Assembly (NCBI RefSeq): GCF_017875645.1
Contig: NZ_JAGGMR010000001.1
Coordinates: 3,844,001 to 3,908,000 of the forward strand
Origin: Nocardia goodfellowii
GTDB taxonomy: Bacteria; Actinomycetota; Actinomycetes; Mycobacteriales; Mycobacteriaceae
Direction: 5' to 3'
DNA: 64,000 nt
Part shown: positions 28,756 to 38,801 of the stretch, piece by piece
How the letters are laid out: each line of letters starts with the position of its first letter
Position numbering within the stretch: the first letter of the stretch is position 1
The notes under the pieces: generated by a model
Seen by the model: only the letters and a program-made list of their open reading frames with translations
What the model was told of the DNA's origin: nothing
Databases searched by the model: none
Made by a program: the position numbers and the translations under genes

Positions 28756-30692
28756 CAGTTACCCCCGGTCGCGATGTAGGTGGCGCGCGCTCGCGCGGTG
28801 AACGCCTTGTCCTGTTCCAGCTCGTCGATCGACCCGTCTAGCGCGGCGTCGATGACGCCGACGAGTTCCTGTGCGGAGAAGGCGGTGCCCGCGATCTTCG
28901 TCCAGGGCCGCACATCCACCAGGTACTTCCCGCGCAGCAGCATGGCCAGCTGGCCGCCGTTCATCTCCGGCGCGACCACGATCCGGTAGCCCCGCAGTAC
29001 GTCAGCGAGGTTGGGCGGCAACGGATTCAGATGCCGCAGGTGTGCCTGCGCCACCGGGACGCCGCGACGGCGGGCGCGCCGGCACGCCTCACCGATCGGC
29101 CCGTAGGAACTGCCCCAGCCGATGAGCAGCAGTTCGGCGCACCCGTCCGGATCGTCGACCTCGAGGTCGGGCACCGTGATGCCGTCGATCTTCGCCTGCC
29201 GCAAGCGCACCATCAGTTCGTGATTGGCCGGATCGTAGGAGATGTTGCCGCTGCCGTCGGCCTTCTCCAGCCCGCCGATCCGATGCGCGAGGCCCTTGGT
29301 GCCGGGCACGGCCAACGGCCGCGCCAGGGTTTCCGGGTCGCGTGCGTAGGGTTGGAAATCCGCGGCACCTTCCGGCGCGAACCCCGGATCGATCCGTTCC
29401 AGGGTTGCGACCTCCGGAATCGACCACGGCTCAGAGCCATTCGCGATCGAACCGTCGGACAGCAGCAGTACCGGCGTGCGGTAGGTGAGGGCGATCCGGG
29501 CCGCCTCCACCGCGGCGGCGAAACAGTCGGCGGGGGAGCGCGGCGCGAGCACCGCGACGGGGGATTCCCCGTTGCGGCCGTACAGAGCTTGCAGCAGATC
29601 CGCTTGTTCGGTCTTGGTCGGCAAGCCCGTGGACGGCCCGCCGCGCTGAACATCGACGATCACCAGCGGCAACTCCGTCATCACCGCGAGCCCGATCGTC
29701 TCACTCTTCAGGGCCAGCCCTGGTCCGGAGGTGGAGGTGACGCCCAGCGCTCCGCCGAGCGAAGCGCCCAGTGCCGCACCGATTCCGGCGATCTCGTCCT
29801 CGGCTTGGAAGGTGGTGACGCCGAAGTTCTTGTGTTTGCTGAGTTCGTGCAGGATGTCGGAGGCGGGCGTGATCGGATACGTGCCGAGGAACACCTCCAG
29901 CCCCGACAACTGGCCCGCCGTCACCAATCCGTAAGCGAGCGCGGTGTTTCCGGTAATCTGCCGGTAGGTGCCCGGCGGCAGGGTAGCGGGCGCGATCCGG
30001 TAGGTGGTGGCGAACGCCTCGGTGGTCTCGCCGTAGTTCCAGCCCGCCCGGAAGGCCAGCACGTTCGCCTCGGCGATCTCCGGTTTCGACCCGAACTTCT
30101 CCCGCAGAAACCGCTCGGTGCCGCCGATCGGCCGGCCGTACATCCAGGACAGCAGGCCCAGTGCGAACATGTTCTTCGCCCGCTGGCCGTCCTTCTTGCC
30201 GACTCCGGCGGATTCGGTGGCGCCCATGGTCAACGAAGTCATCGGAACGCGGTGCACCACGAAATCGGTGAGCGTGCCGTCCGCCAGCGGATCGCCGGGG
30301 TAGCCGACCTTGGACAGATTGCGTTTGGTGAACTCGTCGGTGTTCACGATGACCGTCGCGCCGCGCGGCAGACCCTCCAGATTCGCTTTCAGCGCAGCCG
30401 GATTCATCGCCACCAGCACATCGGGCTGATCACCCGCGGTGAGGATGTCGTAGTCGGCGATCTGGATCTGGAACGACGAGACACCGGGCAGTGTGCCCTG
30501 GGGTGCGCGGATCTCGGCGGGGAAATTGGGCTGGGTCGCGAGGTCGTTGCCGAAGGCGGCCGCCTCATGGGTGAAGCGGTCACCGGTCAGCTGCATGCCG
30601 TCACCGGAGTCACCGGCGAACCGGATCACAACCTTTTCCAATTTCACTGCGGCGGCATCGCTTCGGTCCGCCGGTCGGGTCCACTGCGCCAT
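28755..30692 (-). CDS. korA: 2-oxoacid:ferredoxin oxidoreductase, fused gamma-alpha subunit
   Basis: 645 residues from the ATG at 30692 (MAQWTRPADRSD), close to the size of mycobacterial KorA; an upstream in-frame start would add 34 basic residues without a good ribosome site. The gamma domain comes first (KLEKVVIRFAGDSGDGMQ, FPAEIRAPQGTLPGVSSFQI), then the alpha domain (ITGNTALAYGLVTAGQ, TYPITPASDILHEL, FQAEDEIAGIGAALGAS). The fusion order is normal for actinobacteria. Forms the KorAB complex with the next gene product. Confidence 0.95.
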
Positions 30693-30869
30693 CGGCCTGT
30701 ATCCAATCCGCGCCGCTCGCGACGCACTCCATTGGTCACGTTTCGCTTCCGCCGCCGGGCGCTGAACTCGCGGCGCGGGTCGCTTCCTCGTCATGGACGG
30801 GTGCCATTGGCCAAAGTACTCCGATCGCGGCCCGGCGGGCCGGTAGTCGGCAGTCGAAATCCGAGCCCG

Positions 30870-31886
30870 TCAGGCGAACAAGGCGAGTTGCGGGTCGGCC
30901 GGCTGCTCCGGCTCGGGTTCGGCTGCCGACGGTACTGTGGTTTCCCTTGTCAGGCCGTGATTTCGCAAAAGCGGTCCCAGGCGCTCGCGCAACCACGCGG
31001 CGTACTCCGGCGTCACGTAGGCGCCCCGCCCGTACAACTGGCGGTAGCGGCGCACCAGCGCGGGATGCTCGCGGCCCAGCCACTCCAGGAACCAGCCGCG
31101 GGTCGCGCCGCGCAGATGCATCGGGAACGCCACCGCCGAGGTCGCGCCCGCCGCGGCGATCTCGCCGAACAGTTCGTCCAGATGGGCGCGGCTGTCGGTG
31201 AGATACGGAATGACCGGCGCCACCATGACATTCACGTCGAACCCGGCGTCGGTGAGCGCCTTGACCAACTCCAGACGGGCCCGCGGCGACGGGGTTCCCG
31301 GTTCCAGGCCGCGATGCAGTTCCAGGTCGTAGATGGCGATCGACACCGCCACGCGCACGGAGACCTCCTGCGCGGCCTGGGTGAGCAACGGCAGATCCCG
31401 GCGCAGCAGCGTGCCCTTGGTGAGGATCGAGAACGGCGTGCCGGAACGGGTGAGCTCGCGAATGATGCCCGGCATCAATCGGTATCGGCCCTCGGCGCGC
31501 TGGTACGGGTCGGTATTGGTGCCCAGGGCCACCGGCTCCCGATGCCAGGAACGCCGGCCGAGTTCCTTGCGCAGCACCGCGGCGATATTGGTCTTCACCA
31601 CGATCTGCGCGTCGAAATCCCGGCCGGCGTCCAGATCCAGATATTCGTGGGTGGGGCGTGCGAAGCAGTACCGGCACGCGTGCGAACAGCCGCGCATCGG
31701 GTTGATCGTCCACCCGAAGGGCAGGTTCGAACTCTCCGGCACCTTGTTCAGCGCGCTCTTGCAGAGCACCTCGTGGAAGGTGATGCCTTCGAACTCGGGA
31801 GTCTGCACGGTGCGCACGAACCCGGCCCGGTCGAGACCGGGCAATGCGCCGTCGTCGGCGTCCAGGGTCTGGTTCTGCCACCGCAC
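30870..31886 (-). CDS. Rv2578c-family radical SAM protein with clamp-binding-like tail
   Basis: 338 residues. The CxxxCxxC motif (GCSHACRYCFAR, Cys67, 71, 74) would hold a 4Fe-4S cluster for S-adenosylmethionine cleavage; the surrounding fold resembles spore photoproduct lyase-like proteins. Mycobacterial members often carry an intein, but this copy has none. The last residues read PQLALFA, very like the QL[SD]LF sliding-clamp binding motif. A LexA-like box lies nine bases before the GTG start. DNA repair is the likely setting; the reaction is unknown. Confidence 0.85.
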   Translation of the reverse strand: MRWQNQTLDADDGALPGLDRAGFVRTVQTPEFEGITFHEVLCKSALNKVPESSNLPFGWTINPMRGCSHACRYCFARPTHEYLDLDAGRDFDAQIVVKTNIAAVLRKELGRRSWHREPVALGTNTDPYQRAEGRYRLMPGIIRELTRSGTPFSILTKGTLLRRDLPLLTQAAQEVSVRVAVSIAIYDLELHRGLEPGTPSPRARLELVKALTDAGFDVNVMVAPVIPYLTDSRAHLDELFGEIAAAGATSAVAFPMHLRGATRGWFLEWLGREHPALVRRYRQLYGRGAYVTPEYAAWLRERLGPLLRNHGLTRETTVPSAAEPEPEQPADPQLALFA

Positions 31887-31894
31887 TCCCTCAG

Positions 31895-31910
31895 TCGAAC
31901 ATGCGTTCTA
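31895..31910 (-). promoter_or_regulatory. LexA (SOS) box before radical SAM gene
   Basis: TCGAACATGCGTTCTA matches the actinobacterial LexA pattern TCGAAC-N4-GTTCGA with one change in the right half. It sits 9-24 bases before the start of the radical SAM gene and beyond the stop of the dehydrogenase gene. Confidence 0.75.
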
Positions 31911-31917
31911 GGAAGTG

Positions 31918-32922
31918 TCAAGCGATGCGGCGGGTGTCCTTCGGGGCGAAGGCGGCCGGATCGTTGAAGAAGGTGACCAGGTCACGCACCGTGTCCTCGG
32001 TGGAGCGCGGCCGGTAACCCAGTTCCGTACCGGCCTTGCTGTGATCGACGATCGGAGCGGAGACGATCGCGCCCAGCGCGGCTTTGGAGAGCACTTCCGC
32101 CCCCAGTAGCTTGCCGATCGGTTCCAGCACGGGCATGGCGCCGGCCACCAGCTTGGCGGGGATGAGGAACCGCGGGCCCTTCTTGCCGTTGAAACCGGCG
32201 GCCATCCGGCACAGGTCCATGGTGGTCACCATCTCGCTGCCGAGCAGGTAGTTCTCACCGGTGCGCCCGCTCTGGGCGGCCAGGGTCAGGCCGAGCGCGA
32301 CGTCGCGCACGTCGACCATGTCGAATCCGCCGCTGATCATCGCCGGAACCCGGCCCAGTGCCGCGTCTTTGAGCGTGCGATTGACCCGGGACAGCGGGGA
32401 GCAGTAGTCGGCCGGGCCGAAGACGCCGGTCGGATTGCAGATCACCGCGTCCAGGCCCTTGTCGATCACCTTGCGCAGTTCCACCTCGCCCTGCCACTTG
32501 GAGCGGTCGTAGACCGGCAGCGCGGCATCGGTGGAGCGGACGGTGCCCTCGTCGATGTGTCCACCGCAGGTGTACTGGTTGAACGCGTGGATCGAGCTGG
32601 TGTGCACCATGCGCCGCACACCGGCCGCGAGCGCGGCCTCGGCGACCACTCGCACGCCCTCGGTGTTGACCTTCCAGGCGAGATCGTTCTTCTCGGACAG
32701 GGTGATCACCGCGACCAGGTGATACACCACCTCGTGGCCGGCCAGGACTTTCCGCATCGATGCGGGATCGAGCACGTCACCGGAGACCCAGGTGACCGTG
32801 GGATCGGTGGGGTGCTGGGGGACCACCCGATCAATGGCGGTGACCTCGTGCCCCGCCTCGACGAGCAGGGGGAGCAGGTTACTGCCAAGGTAGCCGGCTG
32901 CGCCGGTCACTGCGACCTTCAT
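31918..32922 (-). CDS. NAD(P)-dependent extended SDR (3-beta-HSD-like)
   Basis: 334 residues. Extended short-chain dehydrogenase: Rossmann motif GAAGYLGSN (7-15), HTSSIHAF, and catalytic Tyr138/Lys142 in YDRSK. The fold is that of epimerases and 3-beta-hydroxysteroid dehydrogenases. Two KstR-type boxes immediately upstream point to steroid or cholesterol catabolism. A substrate cannot be fixed from sequence; sterol ring oxidation is the best guess. The radical SAM gene follows but has its own regulatory box. Confidence 0.8.
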   Translation of the reverse strand: MKVAVTGAAGYLGSNLLPLLVEAGHEVTAIDRVVPQHPTDPTVTWVSGDVLDPASMRKVLAGHEVVYHLVAVITLSEKNDLAWKVNTEGVRVVAEAALAAGVRRMVHTSSIHAFNQYTCGGHIDEGTVRSTDAALPVYDRSKWQGEVELRKVIDKGLDAVICNPTGVFGPADYCSPLSRVNRTLKDAALGRVPAMISGGFDMVDVRDVALGLTLAAQSGRTGENYLLGSEMVTTMDLCRMAAGFNGKKGPRFLIPAKLVAGAMPVLEPIGKLLGAEVLSKAALGAIVSAPIVDHSKAGTELGYRPRSTEDTVRDLVTFFNDPAAFAPKDTRRIA

Positions 32923-32935
32923 GTGATCGAGAATA

Positions 32936-32949
32936 TAGAACTCGTTCTA
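32936..32949 (-). promoter_or_regulatory. KstR-type operator 1
   Basis: TAGAACTCGTTCTA is a perfect palindrome around TC and fits the KstR pattern TNNAACNNGTTNNA. It starts 13 bases before the dehydrogenase start codon. Confidence 0.75.
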
Positions 32950-32952
32950 ATT

Positions 32953-32966
32953 TGCAACACGTTCCA
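32953..32966 (-). promoter_or_regulatory. KstR-type operator 2
   Basis: TGCAACACGTTCCA also fits TNNAACNNGTTNNA and lies three bases beyond operator 1 on the same side of the gene. Two adjacent sites suggest cooperative repression of the dehydrogenase promoter. Confidence 0.65.
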
Positions 32967-33100
32967 GTTAGGCATCCGGACACCTGTATCGGCTCGAAAA
33001 CTGGCCGCCTGGTCGGCTATATTGAGCGCCAACCGTAGCGGCCGTTTCGAACGCTAGGTGGCGAAACACTGATGTGCACAACAATTTGGGGGGTGCCAAC

Positions 33101-33421
33101 TTGACGAATTTTCTCTCGGCGGACACTGACGCGGTCCGAGTCTTCGGCGTCCAGAACGCCGGTATCGCGAGCCAGATCTTCGGGGTGGCCAATGTCGACT
33201 CGGCGGCTAGCGTAGCCGCGATGACACCGGTGTTCGGACTGATCGGCGCGGATTTCCTGATGAGCTTCGCCGCGGCCCAGGTCCTGCAAGCCAAGGACAT
33301 GAACGAGCTGGCGGCGAAGTACACCGATCTGGCCGCCGGCGCGCACACCGCGGCCCAGGAATACCTCGCCCAGGACGGTAGCAACGCGGTCAATCTGGCC
33401 GTGCAGAACAACAAGATCTGA
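33101..33421 (+). CDS. EspC-like type VII secretion substrate
   Basis: 106 residues from a TTG with a GGGGGG tract seven bases ahead; a GTG at 33074 would add nine residues without a ribosome site. Small, helical, Ala-rich and without a signal peptide, like EspC/WXG100-type ESX substrates. Near the end, YLAQD (Tyr88 to Asp92) fits the YxxxD/E export signal. The gene is directly followed by a large Ala-rich partner, as in EspC/EspA or PE/PPE pairs. No ESX machinery genes are in the window. Confidence 0.65.
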   Translation: MTNFLSADTDAVRVFGVQNAGIASQIFGVANVDSAASVAAMTPVFGLIGADFLMSFAAAQVLQAKDMNELAAKYTDLAAGAHTAAQEYLAQDGSNAVNLAVQNNKI

Positions 33422-33431
33422 GGCGGGGGAC

Positions 33432-35087
33432 ATGAAGCCGATCGATTCGGGGAACACCGGCGTGATCGCGCCGCAAGACATTCCGGCCACGGAGTCGCTG
33501 CAGCACGCCGCGGCGGCGCCGCACGAGCCGGCGATCGCGGCCGCGCAGGCCACCCAGCAGGCGATTCCGGATGTGCCGCTCGGCCAGTGGCCGGCCGAAG
33601 TGCCCGAACCCGAGTCGCCCGCACTGGTTTACGCGCGCAAACTCGCCGAGGACCAGCAGAACGCCGGCACCATGCCGGTCGGGCTCGGCGGCCTCGGCGG
33701 ACTGACCGGTCAGCCCGTCGCCGATACCCAGCACCTGCTCACCGCGGTGCCGTCGGATGTGTCGAGCTTGCTGAGCGGTGCGCAGGCCTCCATCACCGAG
33801 GCGGCGCAGCAGGCGCAGACAGCGGCGACCTCCGCGCTCACCGGCGCCACCGGCGCACTGACCTCCGGCGAGTTGCAGAAGCAGGTCGCCGCCATCGCCG
33901 ACACCGCCGGGCTCGGTTCGGTCATCAGCGATCCGGCCGCGGCGGTGAACTCGCTGCTGAACGGCGGGTCGCTGGCCGCCCTGCCGGGTGTCGACCAGCT
34001 CATCAGCCCGATCCTGCAGCTGCTCAGCAGCTTCGGCACCGGTGTCATGGGCGCGTTGGACCCGACCGCGATCCTGAGCAACGCCTCCTCGGTCATCGAA
34101 TCGGCGATGCAGGTCGGCCAGGGCGCCATCACGAGCGTCCAGCAGCTCTGGGAGGGCACCGCCGCGGAGCAGGCCACCACCGCCGCTCAGCAGGCGAATG
34201 CCCAGGGCACCGAAACCAGCCAGCGCGGCTTCGATATCTCCGATCTGACCCAGAAGGCCGCGGCCGTGGTGCAGACCGGCAACACCCAATTGACGGGCAT
34301 CGCAACGTCATTCGCGAGCCAGGCGGTCGCCATGGCGCCGGTCATCCTGACCCCGCCCGGGCAAGCCGCCCTGGTGGCCTCGGCGACGGAGCATCTCGGC
34401 AACGCGGTGTCCGTGGTCAACGCCACCCGCGGCGATCTGTCCGGCAAGACCACCGAGCTGAACGCGATGCTGTCGAACCTGGTCGGCCAGAGCGGGCTGC
34501 CGTCGCCGCAGGAAGTCGCGCAGACGCTCGCGCAGAATGTCGCCGAACCGCTGTCGACCACGGCGCAGGAAGCCGCGACGAAGGCGCAGTCCGCGCTCAG
34601 CTCGGGCCTGCCGTCCAGCTCCACCACGCCCGCGTCGACGAACCCGTCCGCCCTCAACACCGGTGGTACTCCGGGCGCCACCAGTGTCCTGGGCACGGGG
34701 ACGCCCCGGACGTCGACCGGTACGCCCAGAACCGGGACGGGGAGCGGGGTTCCGTCCACCGGTAACCCGTCGTCCAAGGGCGTGTCCGGTGTGCCCGGCA
34801 CGGTCTCGCCGTTGCGCGCGGCCACCGTGCCCACGGGTCTCGGCGCCGGTATGAACGCCTCGACGACGCCCGCGGGCACGGGTAACTCGTTCATGGGTAA
34901 TCCGGCGGCTGCCGCGAACCGGGGCAACAACGACGAAGACGAGCACGATCGCAACGTCACCCCGTACCAGAGCCTGACCGGCAACGACGATCTCACCGGC
35001 CCGCTCGGCGAATCGACGCCGGATGTCATCGGCGCCACGCACTCCGATGAGATGCTCGGTATGGACTACGAGCAGGATCAGTTCTAA
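33432..35087 (+). CDS. Large EspA/PPE-like partner protein
   Basis: 551 residues, very rich in Ala, Thr, Ser and Gly. Helical region to about 400, including LWEGTAAEQ (Trp240 to Gly242, a WxG turn) and repeated AQQAQTAATSAL-type helices. The C-terminal 150 residues are disordered with repeats of TGTPRTSTGTPRTG type and end in an acidic stretch. No signal peptide. It lies ten bases after the EspC-like gene, so co-transcription and pairing for type VII export are likely. No enzymatic domain seen. Confidence 0.6.
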   Translation: MKPIDSGNTGVIAPQDIPATESLQHAAAAPHEPAIAAAQATQQAIPDVPLGQWPAEVPEPESPALVYARKLAEDQQNAGTMPVGLGGLGGLTGQPVADTQHLLTAVPSDVSSLLSGAQASITEAAQQAQTAATSALTGATGALTSGELQKQVAAIADTAGLGSVISDPAAAVNSLLNGGSLAALPGVDQLISPILQLLSSFGTGVMGALDPTAILSNASSVIESAMQVGQGAITSVQQLWEGTAAEQATTAAQQANAQGTETSQRGFDISDLTQKAAAVVQTGNTQLTGIATSFASQAVAMAPVILTPPGQAALVASATEHLGNAVSVVNATRGDLSGKTTELNAMLSNLVGQSGLPSPQEVAQTLAQNVAEPLSTTAQEAATKAQSALSSGLPSSSTTPASTNPSALNTGGTPGATSVLGTGTPRTSTGTPRTGTGSGVPSTGNPSSKGVSGVPGTVSPLRAATVPTGLGAGMNASTTPAGTGNSFMGNPAAAANRGNNDEDEHDRNVTPYQSLTGNDDLTGPLGESTPDVIGATHSDEMLGMDYEQDQF

Positions 35088-35099
35088 CACGCTCGAAAA

Positions 35100-35137
35100 A
35101 CGATGCCCCGCTTCCCCTTCGGGAAACGGGGCATCGT
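35100..35137. terminator. Bidirectional intrinsic terminator
   Basis: Long hairpin (ACGATGCCCCG paired with CGGGGCATCGT, inner TTCCC/GGGAA, loop CTTC). On the minus strand it is followed by TTTTTT, so it ends the minus-strand secreted protein gene and probably also the type VII pair. Confidence 0.9.
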
Positions 35138-35147
35138 CGCGTGTGGC

Positions 35148-35666
35148 CTAGTCCTGCACGAAGGCGTCGAACAGCCGCCGGTAGAGAGCCGCGAAACGAA
35201 TCCGTCCGTCCTGTTGCTCGGGCGAGAGCCCCTCGGTGAAACCCGGTGCGTACAGGATCAAATGGACTTCTTGGCCTCGCTCCGCGGGCATCAGATCGAT
35301 GATCTGCTTGCTTTCGTCGGTGACCGCGGGCTCCCCGAGGTCGACTGTGGACAGCGCCCGGATCTCGGCCTGCGCGGCCCGCAGCACATCCGCTCGGAGC
35401 GAACCGTTGAGCTGCTGCGGCGGCACCTCCGGGGCGCGTCCGGCGGCGGCTGCGTCGGGCTTCTTGATCGCGCGCCCGTCCGGGAAGACCTCGAGCTCGG
35501 GACGGAGATCGTGCCGGCCGGACCAGCCGTGCGGGATGGTCGTCAGGGTGACCTCCGCCAGCACCGGCGACGTCGCGGGATCGGGATCGGGATCGGCCGC
35601 GGCGAGACCCGAACCGCCCGCGAGCATCAGAACCAGAACGAGTAGAACCGATTTCGACTTGCGCAT
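35148..35666 (-). CDS. Secreted protein of unknown function
   Basis: 172 residues. A clear signal peptide (MRKSKSVLLVLVLMLAGGSGLAAA, cleavage near ADP) is followed by a mature domain with EVTLTTIPHGWSGRHDLRPELEVFPDG and a helical C-terminus (QQDGRIRFAALYRRLFDAFVQD). The GRHDLRPELEVFPDGRAIK stretch suggests a small beta-rich fold. No family recognised. It is the last minus-strand gene before the shared terminator; the metallopeptidase gene lies 118 bases upstream. Confidence 0.7.
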   Translation of the reverse strand: MRKSKSVLLVLVLMLAGGSGLAAADPDPDPATSPVLAEVTLTTIPHGWSGRHDLRPELEVFPDGRAIKKPDAAAAGRAPEVPPQQLNGSLRADVLRAAQAEIRALSTVDLGEPAVTDESKQIIDLMPAERGQEVHLILYAPGFTEGLSPEQQDGRIRFAALYRRLFDAFVQD

Positions 35667-35784
35667 GGAACCCCTATTCGTTGGAACCGGGTGATGCCGA
35701 GATGTCGAACGCGCGGGAACCGAGGTTCCCGCGCGTCGCGGTGTCGATCATTGTGACAGGGCCCAATGTTCGGCCGGAGCCGGA

Positions 35785-36711
35785 TCAGCGCACGGCGGGG
35801 GGATTGCCCAGGTCCGCCGCGCTGAAAGTGTCGCATCCCTTCAGCTGGCCGGACTTGTAGCCGGAGAGGAACCAGGCCTGCCGCTGTTCGGAGGCCCCGT
35901 GCGTCCATGCCTCCGGATTGACCCGGCCGCCCGACTTGCGCTGGATCCGGTCGTCACCGACCGCCGCGGCCGCCGACAGCGCGTCCTTGACGTCTTGATC
36001 GGTCAGCGGTTGCAACAGGGGAGCACCGCCGCCGGGCGCGGGCTGCTTGTCGGCGTAGTGCGCCCAGATTCCGGCGTAGCAGTCGGCCTGTAGCTCGGTG
36101 CGCACCGCGCCGGATTCGGGCCCGTTCGGATCCCGCTGCGCGCGACCGAGATCGCCGAGCAGGTTCTGCAGATGGTGCCCGATCTCGTGCGCCACCACAT
36201 ATTCCTGTGCCAGCGGGCCGGTGCTCGCGCCGAAGCGGGTGGTCAGCTCGTTGAAGAAACGGACGTCGAAGTAGGCGGTCTGATCGAGCGGGCAATAGAA
36301 CGGGCCGACCTCGCTGGTGGCGTTGCCGCACCCGGTGGCGGTGGCGCCGGAGAACAGGACGACCTCGGGTTTGACGTATTCCTTGCCGCCGGTCTGTTCG
36401 GGAAACTCCGTGCCCCACACCGAATTCAGGCTGGTCACCGTCGCCGCTACCCGGCAGTCGAGGTATTTGTTGGCGTCCGCGCCGGTCTTGCAGTGCTCCG
36501 GCGTGCCCGCCGTCGGCGCGGAGGGGCTGTCCTCGACACCGTTCAGCCCGCCGACCACCGAACCGGGATCGCCGCCGAGCAGCAGGACGACGACCGTCAG
36601 GATCAAACCCCCCAATCCGCCGCCCAACGCGATTTTCCCGCCTGTGCCGGGACCGCCACCTCCGGACCTGACCGCGTCCGGATCGATCTGTGAGCCCTCG
36701 TTGAAGGTCAT
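35785..36711 (-). CDS. Neutral zinc metallopeptidase (YpfJ family)
   Basis: 308 residues. One membrane segment near 32-50 ([15 protein letters not shown]) anchors an outer peptidase domain. The zinc motif [16 protein letters not shown] (HExxH near 173) is followed by [15 protein letters not shown], which supplies the third ligand, and by [18 protein letters not shown], typical of the YpfJ family. Probably cleaves proteins outside the membrane; the substrate is unknown. The ATG at 36711 has AGGAG nine bases ahead; 17 more upstream codons are not used. Confidence 0.88.
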   Translation of the reverse strand: MTFNEGSQIDPDAVRSGGGGPGTGGKIALGGGLGGLILTVVVLLLGGDPGSVVGGLNGVEDSPSAPTAGTPEHCKTGADANKYLDCRVAATVTSLNSVWGTEFPEQTGGKEYVKPEVVLFSGATATGCGNATSEVGPFYCPLDQTAYFDVRFFNELTTRFGASTGPLAQEYVVAHEIGHHLQNLLGDLGRAQRDPNGPESGAVRTELQADCYAGIWAHYADKQPAPGGGAPLLQPLTDQDVKDALSAAAAVGDDRIQRKSGGRVNPEAWTHGASEQRQAWFLSGYKSGQLKGCDTFSAADLGNPPAVR

Positions 36712-36939
36712 TGGTCTCGCTCCTGTAAATCGAATGGCCGGTCGGGCGCGGTTCGTCGCCATGGAGCTAGCGCGCCTACAGCTTTACATGTGATACCCAG
36801 CAATCCGGGACTCACCGCAATCGTGTCGCGTCCACTGCCGCCGCCGCCCTTATTAGGGCTTGGGCCTGCGTCATCGCTACGATGGCTACGCACCGGACGG
36901 GGAGAATGCCCGGTGACCGCAATCGTCGAAAGGAACACC

Positions 36940-38739
<1,800 letters not shown>

Positions 38740-38757
38740 CTCGGCTCCGCTCCCGCG

Positions 38758-38793
38758 CCTCCGCCCCACACTCGAAAGAGCGTGGGGCGGAGG
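38758..38793. terminator. Intrinsic terminator between aspS and convergent gene
   Basis: 16-bp stem with one mismatch (CCTCCGCCCCACACTC and GAGCGTGGGGCGGAGG) and a GAAA loop, followed by TGTTTTG on the plus strand. Confidence 0.85.
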
Positions 38794-38801
38794 TGTTTTG
38801 C

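Noticed and set aside
29031..31967. A 978-codon plus-strand frame opposite korA and the radical SAM gene
   Set aside because: Same artefact: the minus-strand products are recognisable proteins, while this translation is low-complexity and spans two genes and their gap.
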